8,955 bases of DNA from assembly GCA_023415275.1 (NCBI GenBank), contig JAEZLJ010000040.1, positions 1 to 8,955 of the forward strand, in the 5' to 3' direction. Under the pieces are notes generated by a model. It saw only the letters and a list, made by a program, of their open reading frames with translations. It was not told where the DNA came from and ran no database searches. Source of the DNA: Bacteroidota bacterium (lineage in GTDB: Bacteria > Bacteroidota > Bacteroidia > Chitinophagales > Chitinophagaceae). Shown in pieces: positions 1 to 6,013 of this stretch. The translations under genes and the position numbers were made by a program. How positions within the stretch are numbered: position 1 is the stretch's first letter; the number at the start of each line of letters is the position of its first letter.

Positions 1-113
1 TCGATGATGAACTTAGCCCTGTTCTTTTCTGAAGAAACGAATTGAATATAGCGAGACTGCTTATCCTTTGCTACAAACTTCTGAATTACTTTTATCTCTA
101 AACGCTGGTTCAT
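1..113 (-). CDS. Hypothetical protein, N-terminal part only (runs off the left edge)
   Basis: On the minus strand an ATG at 113-111 opens a frame that stays open to the window edge. It gives 37 complete codons, starting MNQRLEIKVIQKFVAKDKQS and continuing through RYIQF, VSSEE and AKFII. The amino-acid content is that of a real soluble protein: alternating hydrophobic and charged residues, with many Lys, Glu, Gln and Arg. The stop lies outside the window. The gene is co-directional with the recombinase and begins 110 bp downstream of its stop, with a palindrome between them. I do not recognise a domain. The opening resembles short conserved Bacteroidota hypotheticals, but that is an impression and not a match. 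No Shine-Dalgarno is present, as is usual in this phylum. The reality of the gene is inferred from open frame and composition only. Confidence 0.55.
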   Translation of the reverse strand, partial: MNQRLEIKVIQKFVAKDKQSRYIQFVSSEKNRAKFII

Positions 114-191
114 TGATTTCGGCTAACAGTTGTATTTCTGTAATAACACGCAATTTATATTTTTTTAACTTGTTGATCAGCAATACTATTC

Positions 192-217
192 CATTGCGCT
201 ATTTAAATAGCGCATTG
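192..217. repeat. Palindrome with 10-bp arms and a 6-bp centre, beside the recombinase gene
   Basis: The left arm CATTGCGCTA (192-201) and right arm TAGCGCATTG (208-217) flank the centre TTTAAA. Read inward the arms match at 9 of 10 positions, and 195-214 is a perfect 20-bp palindrome. It begins 7 bp beyond the recombinase stop, in the gap before the next minus-strand gene. There is no T-run after the hairpin on the minus strand, so it is a poor intrinsic terminator. Two arms around a 6-bp spacer is the general layout of a tyrosine-recombinase crossover site. A dimeric repressor operator is also possible. Confidence 0.6.
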
Positions 218-223
218 CGTCAA

Positions 224-1423
224 TCATCCATCCCATTCAATACCCCCCTGCTTCCAAAGGCTATCCAAAGGGCTTTCAATGACAACTAATTTCTCTTTGG
301 CAACATGTAAATAACGGGTGGTGGTTTTGATGCTGAAATGACCCAATAATTCCTGGATGTACCGAACATCCGTTCCTTTTTCTAAAAGATGCGTTGCAAA
401 TGAATGCCGTAAACTATGAAACCCTACTTCTTTTTTGATCCCTGCTTTTGCTTTTGCCTGCTGAAATATGGCCTGGGCGCTCCTGGCACTGTAAGGGATG
501 CCCGGAACAGTGCTTTCAAAAACATATTTTACTGGCTTTGTCCTGCTTTTTTGATAATAACTGGTTAATATATCTTCCAGGATAGGGCTTAGTGTTACAT
601 ACCGGTCTTTTTTACCCTTTGCCTGCTCTACCAGGATCTGCCCACGATGGCGGTCAAGGTGTTTCCATTGCAAATGAACTACTTCGCTAACCCGCAACCC
701 TGCACTGTAAGCAGTAAATAACAGCGCCTTATGTTTTAAATAATTTACAGCATTAAATAAACGCGATAGTTCTATTTCACTTAATACCTTGGGTAGCTTT
801 AAAGGTTTCCTGGGACGTGGTATCTCCCAAAAGAACTTTTCCCTGTGAAGAACCTGCTCAAAATAAAACTTCAAGGCATTTAATCGGCTATGGACAGTAT
901 TTTCACTGATACCTTGTTTTTCCATGGCATAAACTAAATACCGCTTCAGGTCAGCAGGCGTCAATTCCTGCACCGATTTGCTTTTCAACAAAAGCAATAA
1001 CTGCAAAAATTCATTCCGGTAAGTGCGTATTGTAGATAAACTGTAGGCCTTAAGCTTAAGTTCCCGGGTAATATCATTCAATGCTTTAAGGTTATCCGGA
1101 CATAACCCCCATACCGGCGACAGTGTTACGGGCTTCACTGAATCTTTCCCCTCATTCTCACTTGTATTCATTACCAGTTTTCGTTTTGCCAGGTAAGTTT
1201 GCAAAGGCATGGTATCAAGTTGGGCCAGGCCTAATAATGTTTTTTTCAAAACTTCAAAACTTTGTTTATCTAAAGGCAAACACCAGCACTTTTCTGGTTC
1301 ACTCCATTTAATACCTTTGATCTGCCGTAAAATAGTTTCCAACTCCCTTGTAAGTGTACATTTTACAGCAATGGATTCCTGCCCGCTGTAAAGCAAAGGG
1401 CATAAACGAATAACAGGAAGCAT
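224..1423 (-). CDS. Tyrosine recombinase/integrase with an extra N-terminal domain
   Basis: This 399-residue site-specific recombinase would cut and rejoin DNA through a covalent 3'-phosphotyrosine intermediate. The catalytic set is intact: Arg244 (AGLRVSE), the beta-hairpin Lys269 or Lys272 (AKGKKDRYV), His336 and Arg339 (FHSLRHSFATH), His362 (LLGH) and nucleophile Tyr371 (TTTRYLHV). A SAM-like core-binding domain lies at about 110-195 and the catalytic domain at about 205-385. Residues 10-65 form an additional domain (KGIKWSEPEKCWCLPL) that faintly resembles a HARP-like DNA-binding module. This extension recurs in Bacteroidota integrases. At 399 residues it is longer than XerC/XerD (about 300). 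The ATG start is supported by a promoter-like sequence 23 bp upstream. No excisionase or relaxase is visible nearby. Whether it mobilises an element, inverts a local segment or is a solitary relic cannot be decided from this window. Confidence 0.93.
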   Translation of the reverse strand: MLPVIRLCPLLYSGQESIAVKCTLTRELETILRQIKGIKWSEPEKCWCLPLDKQSFEVLKKTLLGLAQLDTMPLQTYLAKRKLVMNTSENEGKDSVKPVTLSPVWGLCPDNLKALNDITRELKLKAYSLSTIRTYRNEFLQLLLLLKSKSVQELTPADLKRYLVYAMEKQGISENTVHSRLNALKFYFEQVLHREKFFWEIPRPRKPLKLPKVLSEIELSRLFNAVNYLKHKALLFTAYSAGLRVSEVVHLQWKHLDRHRGQILVEQAKGKKDRYVTLSPILEDILTSYYQKSRTKPVKYVFESTVPGIPYSARSAQAIFQQAKAKAGIKKEVGFHSLRHSFATHLLEKGTDVRYIQELLGHFSIKTTTRYLHVAKEKLVVIESPLDSLWKQGGIEWDG

Positions 1424-1445
1424 CGCAATAGATTTGGTTGCAGCT

Positions 1446-1477
1446 TTAAATTAAAATAATATCTGGTGTTGTCCAAA
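1446..1477 (-). promoter_or_regulatory. Candidate Bacteroidota promoter for the recombinase
   Basis: Read on the minus strand there is TTTG (1477-1474), exactly 20 bp, then TAATTTAA (1453-1446). This fits the Bacteroidota layout TTTG-N19-21-TAnnTTTG, with two mismatches at the end of the -7 box. It would place transcription start roughly 10-15 nt upstream of the recombinase ATG at 1423. It is inferred from pattern only. Confidence 0.4.
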
Positions 1478-1643
1478 CCCTATCCAGATGCTCAAAAACA
1501 ATATGGCAACAAGGTAAATGGAAATACCAATTGATCTGAATCGAAAAGATCATAAAGTACCCTTATTATATTTTCTTGCATCCTAGTACATTGTTTCTAT
1601 TTATATCGCTCCTACTCTTTTATGACCTACCTAAATAATCTAA

Positions 1644-1724
1644 GGATATCCCGAGGATATCCCGACGATATCCCGACAATAACCCAACGTTATAAGGGTT
1701 GGAATACCCTCGGGATATCATCGG
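1644..1724. repeat. 11-bp-periodic GATATCCCGA repeat array with an inverted copy
   Basis: Two identical 11-bp units GGATATCCCGA (1644-1654, 1655-1665) are followed by CGATATCCCGA (1666-1676) and a decayed unit CAATAACCCAA (1677-1687, 8 of 11 matching the third). A 12-bp segment at 1708-1719 (CCTCGGGATATC) is the exact reverse complement of 1645-1656. Nested inside, CCAAC (1684-1688) pairs with GTTGG (1698-1702). The whole block could fold as a large imperfect hairpin. Its 11-bp period places each GATATC on about the same helical face. Confidence 0.85.
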
Positions 1725-1753
1725 AATGTGTATAAAAAATAGTGGGCTCAATG

Positions 1754-1785
1754 CTTGCTTTTTTAGCAAAATACCAGTAATTTTA
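1754..1785 (+). promoter_or_regulatory. Candidate promoter for the hypothetical gene at 1810
   Basis: CTTG (1754-1757), 20 bp, then TAATTTTA (1778-1785) approximates the Bacteroidota TTTG-N20-TAnnTTTG promoter. Transcription would begin near 1790, giving a leader of about 20 nt before the ATG at 1810. This argues against the in-frame TTG at 1699 as the start. Confidence 0.35.
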
Positions 1786-1809
1786 GCATACAATAAACCA
1801 TCCAATCCT

Positions 1810-2601
1810 ATGGCCAAACTAAACGGTCCCTTCGACTTTGAAGGTAAAATAGGCGGTATCTCTGCCTTTAAAATGAAAGGGGTAAAAAAAACGATCATCC
1901 GGCAACCGGGAGGCCCTTCCAGGGAAGCTATCAAAACATTACCCAGTTGTGAACTTGTAAGAAGGAACAACTATGAATTTGGCGGCAGGTCAACTGCGGG
2001 AAAATATGTAAGAAGAAGCTTTCAACCACTGATGCCTGTGTCAGACTTTAACCCTGCACCCTCCATCTGTTCTTTAATGCATAAGATACAAGCGCTGGAC
2101 ACCGTAAGTGAATATGGCCAACGCAGTGTGCTGATCTCGAAGGCGCTTTACCTGCTGGAGGGCTTCAATTTAAACCAGCGAAACCCTTTTGACGCCGTGG
2201 TGCGCCATGCACCCGGAGCAGTGATAGACAGGCAGGGCCTTACAGCTTCCGTGCAGTTCCCGGAAATGGTACCAGGGTTGAACTTCTTTCCTCCCGGCCC
2301 GCATTCCTATTTCCGGATAGCCGCCGTGCTGGGCATGGTGCCCGATCTTTTTTTTAAAAGAGAAGCGTATGCGCCTGAGGGTGAGTTTTCTTTTCATCCG
2401 CAAAAGGTTGTATCAGAATGGCAGATCGTAAAGATGGGATCTGCGCCTTTGCAACTGGACCTGGAGCTGTCAGTGGTACCTGCCTTTGACAGCTATAGCC
2501 TGTTGCTGTCAGTGGGCATAGAAATGGGTGTGGCAGCCGATGCCGGCAGCATACAATCCATTAAACATACAGGGTGTGGAAAGATATTACTGGCGGCATA
2601 A
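1810..2601 (+). CDS. Conserved hypothetical protein, 263 residues, unknown function
   Basis: I cannot assign a function. The protein has no signal peptide, no clear membrane span and no catalytic motif that I recognise. It opens MAKLNGPFDFEGKIGGISAF, followed by KMKGVKKTIIRQPGGPS and a conserved-looking NNYEFGG segment. The N-terminal style (short Gly-rich beta-strand openers, then R-x-x-GGPS) recurs in uncharacterised, often multi-copy Bacteroidota proteins as I remember them; this is not a database match. The C-terminal half (FPEMVPGLNFFPPGPHSYFRIAAV and later) looks beta-rich, with Pro/Gly turns and alternating hydrophobic strands. The frame extends upstream to a TTG at 1699, but that part runs through the repeat array. 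The ATG at 1810 sits just after a promoter-like sequence and begins the protein-like composition. It converges on the ferredoxin-cyclase gene and stands alone, not in an operon. Confidence 0.75.
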   Translation: MAKLNGPFDFEGKIGGISAFKMKGVKKTIIRQPGGPSREAIKTLPSCELVRRNNYEFGGRSTAGKYVRRSFQPLMPVSDFNPAPSICSLMHKIQALDTVSEYGQRSVLISKALYLLEGFNLNQRNPFDAVVRHAPGAVIDRQGLTASVQFPEMVPGLNFFPPGPHSYFRIAAVLGMVPDLFFKREAYAPEGEFSFHPQKVVSEWQIVKMGSAPLQLDLELSVVPAFDSYSLLLSVGIEMGVAADAGSIQSIKHTGCGKILLAA

Positions 2602-2696
2602 CCATGCCATTCCCCAGTGCTCATCATGGTTGCATAAATAAAAGAGTTATGGCATTAGATGCAAGCTATGACATGCAGCAACGGCAAATGATACAC

Positions 2697-2735
2697 AGCA
2701 CAAAAAGCTACGAATGCTACACCAGTTTTTGTGTT
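2697..2735. terminator. Weak inverted repeat between convergent genes, possible bidirectional terminator
   Basis: CACAAAAA (2699-2706) is the exact reverse complement of TTTTTGTG (2726-2733). One wobble pair and one A-T pair extend the stem to 2697/2735, with a 19-nt loop. It lies in the 173-bp gap where the hypothetical gene and the ferredoxin-cyclase gene converge. The A-run and T-run arms would suit termination in either direction, but the stem has few G-C pairs, so the call is weak. Confidence 0.3.
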
Positions 2736-2774
2736 TCCAGCGAATGAATAGAGCCAGTCACAAACTGCGAGTAA

Positions 2775-3707
2775 TCAACGAAAGGGCTCACCAATGGCAT
2801 ACACAGGGAGATGATCACGGATGCCTTTCAGGTCAAGGTGCTGAAGGGTGGCACCTGGTGGTTGCTGCAGCCGGTCATACACTTCTTTGGAAACAATAAA
2901 GGTATTATTGAGTTCCCGCGTGGCAGCCTGCAGGCGCGAGGCCACATTTACCGGGAGGCCCATTACGGTGAGGTTATTGTTGACGCCAATGCCCACGTTA
3001 CCTACAATAACATTCCCGGCATGCAGGCCTATGCCCACCTGGAAAAAATGATTGAAATATTTTTCCAGGTATTGCTCGTTGAATTGTTCAAGCTCCTGTA
3101 ATATAGACATACCGGCATTTACAGCATGGTTCACTGCTTTTTGGATGTCATCAGAAAAACCAAAAACAGCATAGAGGCCATCACCCGCCGTTTCAATGAT
3201 GCGGCCCGCATGGCCTTCAATACATTTGCGAAACAGGCCAAACAAACGGCGCATGACATGGATCACATCAAAGGCCAGGTAATTTTCTATGAAGGGTGTG
3301 AAGTTTTTAATATCGAGGAAGAACAAGGCAAGCTCTTTTTCCTCCCCAATATTTTGCAGGTCAGCCTGTGTATCTTCATCTATGTATAAACGAATATCCG
3401 CTTCGTCGCGGATGATGCGGTGCACATGTATAGGTGATCCCTTTGCATAACTCTGGCAAGCCAGGCGAACATGGGGCGGAAAGAACAGGATCTTTTGCAA
3501 GGCTTTTTCGGCCTCAGTTTGGGGCGTAATATTATCAATGCCCTCAATCACCAGGATACGGCAGGTGGAGCATTTGGCATTGCCGCCACAGGCATGGTAA
3601 TGCGGAATGCCAGCAGCGAGGGAAGCCTCCAATATGGTCTGCCCTTCCTCTACCTTGATGGAGCGGTCGCCAATGAACTCTACCCAATAAGACCTGGGGC
3701 CATTCAT
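2775..3707 (-). CDS. Ferredoxin-class III nucleotide cyclase fusion (putative adenylate/guanylate cyclase)
   Basis: This 310-residue soluble protein starts MNGPRSYWVEF. An N-terminal [2Fe-2S] ferredoxin domain (about 5-100) carries C-x5-C-x2-C (Cys40, Cys46, Cys49, in HACGGNAKCSTC) and Cys84 (RLACQ). A class III cyclase domain follows (about 125-305). Metal ligands Asp132 (FFLDIKNF) and Asp176 (ETAGDG) and the catalytic Asn254 and Arg258 (VNVASR) are present. The purine-selecting pair is unusual: Glu172 replaces the Lys typical of adenylyl cyclases, and Asn245 replaces the usual Asp. The Glu is guanylyl-cyclase-like, so the product (cAMP, cGMP or neither) is uncertain. The architecture suggests cyclic-nucleotide synthesis under redox or oxygen control. 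The frame extends upstream to an ATG at 3797, but those 30 residues are unlike ferredoxin starts, so I chose 3707. Subtracting 30 converts residue numbers from the longer reading. Confidence 0.9.
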   Translation of the reverse strand: MNGPRSYWVEFIGDRSIKVEEGQTILEASLAAGIPHYHACGGNAKCSTCRILVIEGIDNITPQTEAEKALQKILFFPPHVRLACQSYAKGSPIHVHRIIRDEADIRLYIDEDTQADLQNIGEEKELALFFLDIKNFTPFIENYLAFDVIHVMRRLFGLFRKCIEGHAGRIIETAGDGLYAVFGFSDDIQKAVNHAVNAGMSILQELEQFNEQYLEKYFNHFFQVGIGLHAGNVIVGNVGIGVNNNLTVMGLPVNVASRLQAATRELNNTFIVSKEVYDRLQQPPGATLQHLDLKGIRDHLPVYAIGEPFR

Positions 3708-4048
3708 AATGTTTACAATAACACTAAAATTAAACAGGAAAGGTGAACAATTGCTGCAACTGCTCCCTGGTTTTGAACCAGCTATTAATTTAACCATTTC
3801 AAAGCAGGGTATTAACTAGCAGTTAACCTCATCTTAGGCCGTATTGATGTAATTTAATGTGTTGATTCAGGCACAGTTTTTAATACACATATGTGTATAA
3901 GTAACCCTTAAATATTACGGATTGTTTTATTTATCTTGTTACTATAACAGCCATTTGTACCTGAAGTAAACACCGGCTACGCCCTGGCACTGCAAATGAT
4001 CTACAAGGCATGACCGGCTATTTTGAATAACGAAAACCTGAAACGAAT
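3708..4048. other. Divergent intergenic region between the cyclase gene and phoH
   Basis: This 341-bp A/T-rich region must hold the control sites for both genes. It contains a 15-bp hairpin with arms CTGGTT/AACCAG (3767-3781), a small TTAACT/AGTTAA inverted repeat (3812-3826) and a 16-bp perfect palindrome (3883-3898). I found no convincing TTTG-N20-TAnnTTTG promoter for either gene. The first 90 bp (3708-3797) are also open in the cyclase frame. Confidence 0.55.
3883..3898. promoter_or_regulatory. 16-bp perfect palindrome, candidate operator
   Basis: ATACACATATGTGTAT is a perfect palindrome almost midway between the divergent starts of the cyclase gene (3707) and phoH (4049). Its two-fold symmetry and 8-bp half-sites suit a dimeric transcription factor that could control both genes. 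No T-run follows, so it is not a terminator. No specific regulator can be named. Confidence 0.4.
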
Positions 4049-5071
4049 TTGAGAGACACAATTATCAACCTGGAGACCGTTAACCCTATTGAATTTTTTG
4101 GAGTGAATAACGGCAAACTGGATATTTTAAAGAAGAAGTTTCCCCTGCTAAAGATATTATCCCGCGGTACACAATTAAAGCTAAGCGGAGCTCCTGAACA
4201 GGTGGAGGGCGCCAGGGAAAAGATCGATCTCATTGTGCAATACCTTGAAAGAAACGGCCATATGAGTGAAAATTATTTTGAACAAATCCTTGGCGGCGAT
4301 GATGCCGAAACCGTGGACCATTTTGTGGAGCGCAACCCCAACGATGTGCTGGTGTTTGGCCCCAATGGTAAAACGGTGCGGGCGCGCACGGCCAACCAGA
4401 AGCGGTTGGTGACGGCCTCTGAAAAGAATGATGTGGTCTTTGCTATAGGGCCTGCAGGTACAGGTAAAACCTATACAGCGGTAGCCATGGCGGTAAGGGC
4501 TTTGAAAAATAAAGCGGTGAAGAAGATCATTCTTACAAGGCCGGCGGTGGAAGCAGGTGAAAGCCTGGGTTTTTTGCCCGGCGACCTGAAAGAAAAGATC
4601 GACCCGTACCTGCGTCCGTTGTATGATGCGCTGGATGATATGATCCCTGCCGATAAGCTGGGCTATTATATGAGCACGCGCACCATTGAAATAGCACCGC
4701 TGGCCTATATGCGCGGCCGAACACTGGATAACTGTTTCATTATCCTGGATGAAGCGCAGAATGCTACAGACCTGCAGTTGAAGATGTTCCTGACGCGTAT
4801 TGGCGCCAATGCAAAGGCGATCATCACGGGAGACCTTACACAGGTAGACCTGCCGCGCAACCAGCGCAGCGGCCTGGCCAAGGCCAGCAGGATACTGCGC
4901 AACATAGATGGCATAGGCTATATAGAACTGGATGAAGAAGACGTGGTACGTCACAAGCTGGTGAAAGCCATCCTTAAAGCTTACGACAAGGAAGGACAGC
5001 GGGAAGCGGAAATAGAAGAAACAGAAAAGAAAGAAAGAAGGGAAAGGCGCTGGGACAGGAACGAATCCTGA
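4049..5071 (+). CDS. phoH: PhoH family ATPase (PhoH/PhoL)
   Basis: This 340-residue cytosolic P-loop ATPase belongs to the PhoH/PhoL family, thought to act in RNA metabolism. The N-terminal part (about 10-70) is the KH-like module of the family. The ATPase core has Walker A G134PAGTGKT141, Walker B IILDEAQN (Asp234, Glu235) and a sensor-like ITGDLTQVDLP (260-269). The family segments TRPAVEAGE (163-171) and LGFLPGDLKEKIDPYLRP are intact. Residues 314-340 form a highly charged Lys/Arg/Glu tail. The only plausible start is TTG at 4049: an in-frame TAA lies at 4028-4030, and the family-conserved beginning (INLETVNPIEFFGVNN) starts six residues in. No Shine-Dalgarno is present. It diverges from the cyclase gene and is monocistronic, with a strong terminator 22 bp after its stop. 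No ybeY is in the window. Confidence 0.95.
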   Translation: MRDTIINLETVNPIEFFGVNNGKLDILKKKFPLLKILSRGTQLKLSGAPEQVEGAREKIDLIVQYLERNGHMSENYFEQILGGDDAETVDHFVERNPNDVLVFGPNGKTVRARTANQKRLVTASEKNDVVFAIGPAGTGKTYTAVAMAVRALKNKAVKKIILTRPAVEAGESLGFLPGDLKEKIDPYLRPLYDALDDMIPADKLGYYMSTRTIEIAPLAYMRGRTLDNCFIILDEAQNATDLQLKMFLTRIGANAKAIITGDLTQVDLPRNQRSGLAKASRILRNIDGIGYIELDEEDVVRHKLVKAILKAYDKEGQREAEIEETEKKERRERRWDRNES

Positions 5072-5093
5072 TCCCCTGCCCGGAACTATATTT

Positions 5094-5122
5094 AAGTGCC
5101 CCCAATAAAGGGGCACTTTTTT
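5094..5122 (+). terminator. Intrinsic terminator of phoH
   Basis: A perfect 9-bp stem AAGTGCCCC (5094-5102) / GGGGCACTT (5110-5118) with a 7-nt loop runs into six T residues (5117-5122). It starts 22 bp after the phoH stop and insulates phoH from the next operon. Confidence 0.88.
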
Positions 5123-5172
5123 AAGTGCTGCACTGCACTCCTCTCCAAAGGGCCTTCCTCTATCACTCCATA

Positions 5173-5203
5173 GCTGCGATTGATAAGCGTTACCGTATTT
5201 TTG
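5173..5203 (+). promoter_or_regulatory. Candidate promoter of the lipoprotein-crcB-DUF190-ppa operon
   Basis: TATTTTTG (5196-5203) is a perfect match to the Bacteroidota -7 box TAnnTTTG. The -33 element is weak (GCTG at 5173-5176, 19 bp upstream). The box ends only 4 nt before the ATG at 5208, so the transcript would be leaderless or nearly so. This is the only promoter-like sequence between the phoH terminator and the operon. Confidence 0.5.
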
Positions 5204-5207
5204 TTGC

Positions 5208-5645
5208 ATGAGAGGAATTATTACCGCGGGACTGTTCCTGCTGCTGGCCTGTGCCGGTTGCAACAACGACAAGGAGGAAACGAAAGAAGTGACTTCTGAG
5301 AATGATGTGGATGCGGCAAGGAATTTTATCCGTTCGGCCCTGGATGGCAACTGGAAAGAAGCACGCCGGTTCATGCTTCAGGATTCCACCAATTCTCAGC
5401 TGCTGGATGCGTCTGAGAGCAATTACCAGGTGCATATGAACAAGGAAGATAAAAGAGGCTACCGCGAGGCATCCATCACTTTTTATGACACCCGCGAGGT
5501 GAATGACAGTGTGGCCATCATCAATTATTCCAACTCCTACAAGAATAAAAAAGATTCATTGCGTGTACTGCGCTCAGGTGGCACCTGGCTGGTGGACCTG
5601 AAATACTCTTTTCCTCAAACCGATACTTCAGCACATGCTCATTAA
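5208..5645 (+). CDS. Small putative lipoprotein, DUF4878/NTF2-like
   Basis: This 145-residue protein starts with a lipoprotein signal: MRG, then the hydrophobic stretch IITAGLFLLLACAGC. Either Cys15 (LLAC) or Cys18 (CAGC) could be lipidated. The following residues, NNDKEETKEV, are a typical polar linker. The mature part (about 33-138) opens DAARNFIRSALDGNWKEARR and includes Asn-rich, Tyr-rich strands (VAIINYSNSYKNKKDSLRVL) and a terminal GGTWLVDLKYSF. This is the alpha-plus-beta, NTF2-like pattern of DUF4878-type lipoproteins. It probably faces the periplasm from the inner or outer membrane. Its stop overlaps crcB by 11 bp, which implies translational coupling and membership of the fluoride/pyrophosphate operon. 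Its own role is unknown. The start is fixed by the signal peptide. Confidence 0.8.
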   Translation: MRGIITAGLFLLLACAGCNNDKEETKEVTSENDVDAARNFIRSALDGNWKEARRFMLQDSTNSQLLDASESNYQVHMNKEDKRGYREASITFYDTREVNDSVAIINYSNSYKNKKDSLRVLRSGGTWLVDLKYSFPQTDTSAHAH

Positions 5646-6012
5646 TATTTTATTGGTAGGATTGGGCGGCGCCACTGGCAGCATTGGAAGATACCTGTGC
5701 CAGAAATGGGTGAATGAATCGTATGATCATAGCTTTCCGCTGGCCACCTTCCTGATCAATATTACTGGTTGCCTGCTCATTGGCATATTATACGCATTGG
5801 GAGAAAAAAGCAACATCCTGTCTCAACAGACCAGGCTATTATTGATCACGGGCTTTTGCGGAGGCTTTACCACCTTTTCCACTTTTGCCTTTGAGAATGT
5901 GAGCCTGTTGAGAACAGGAGACCTGTTTTACTTGTTGTTGTATAGCATAGGCAGCGTTATAGCAGGTATAGTAGCAGTGTACCTGGGCGGCCTGCTCATC
6001 AAACTACTGTAA
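5635..6012 (+). CDS. crcB: Fluoride ion transporter CrcB (Fluc)
   Basis: This 125-residue inner-membrane protein has four hydrophobic segments (about 2-21, 34-56, 66-92, 97-124), the usual Fluc size. Fluc proteins form antiparallel dimers with two fluoride-selective pores that let fluoride leave the cytoplasm. Hallmarks are GGATGSIGRY at 11-20, Asn42 in the FLINITGCLLIG segment, and GFCGGFTTFSTF at 73-84. Phe81 and Phe84 of the latter are the pore-lining Phe box, and the TM3 break next to them binds the central sodium. The ATG at 5635 overlaps the lipoprotein stop by 11 bp, and the next gene starts one base after the TAA. No fluoride riboswitch precedes it, so regulation must come from the operon promoter or be constitutive. 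One crcB copy with no adjacent partner suggests a homodimer. Confidence 0.95.
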   Translation: MLINILLVGLGGATGSIGRYLCQKWVNESYDHSFPLATFLINITGCLLIGILYALGEKSNILSQQTRLLLITGFCGGFTTFSTFAFENVSLLRTGDLFYLLLYSIGSVIAGIVAVYLGGLLIKLL

Positions 6013-6013
6013 A

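Larger units (their letters stand above)
1424..1809. other. Gene-free divergent intergenic region
   Basis: This 386-bp A/T-rich stretch separates the minus-strand recombinase from the plus-strand hypothetical gene. It holds the recombinase promoter candidate (1446-1477), the GATATCCCGA repeat array (1644-1724) and a promoter candidate for the downstream gene (1754-1785). No open frame in it has coding character, and no RNA gene was recognised in 1478-1643. Confidence 0.6.

Noticed and set aside
114..223. Integron attC-like site near the recombinase
   Set aside because: No RYYYAAC/GTTRRRY pair was found. The palindrome at 192-217 has a different layout.
1699..1809. N-terminal extension of the hypothetical gene from a TTG at 1699
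   Set aside because: It begins inside the GATATCCCGA repeat array, has Cys/Ile-rich unlikely composition, and a promoter-like sequence lies between it and the ATG at 1810.
2600..2631. AACCATG/CATGGTT inverted repeat as a terminator of the hypothetical gene
   Set aside because: The stem is 7 bp with an 18-nt loop, starts within the stop codon and has no T-run.
3708..3797. N-terminal extension of the ferredoxin-cyclase from an ATG at 3797
   Set aside because: The added 30 residues are Ser/Cys-rich and do not resemble a ferredoxin start or a signal peptide. The ATG at 3707 leads directly into the domain.
5123..5207. Possible fluoride riboswitch upstream of the crcB operon
   Set aside because: The conserved GGNGAUGG and CUGAUG elements of the crcB motif are absent, and the candidate promoter lies next to the start codon.
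4181..5374. Long open frame of 397 codons on the minus strand
   Set aside because: It lies antisense over most of phoH and into the lipoprotein gene, both with clear family motifs. Its translation has biased His, Cys and Arg content and no recognisable domain. It is a shadow of the phoH codon pattern.
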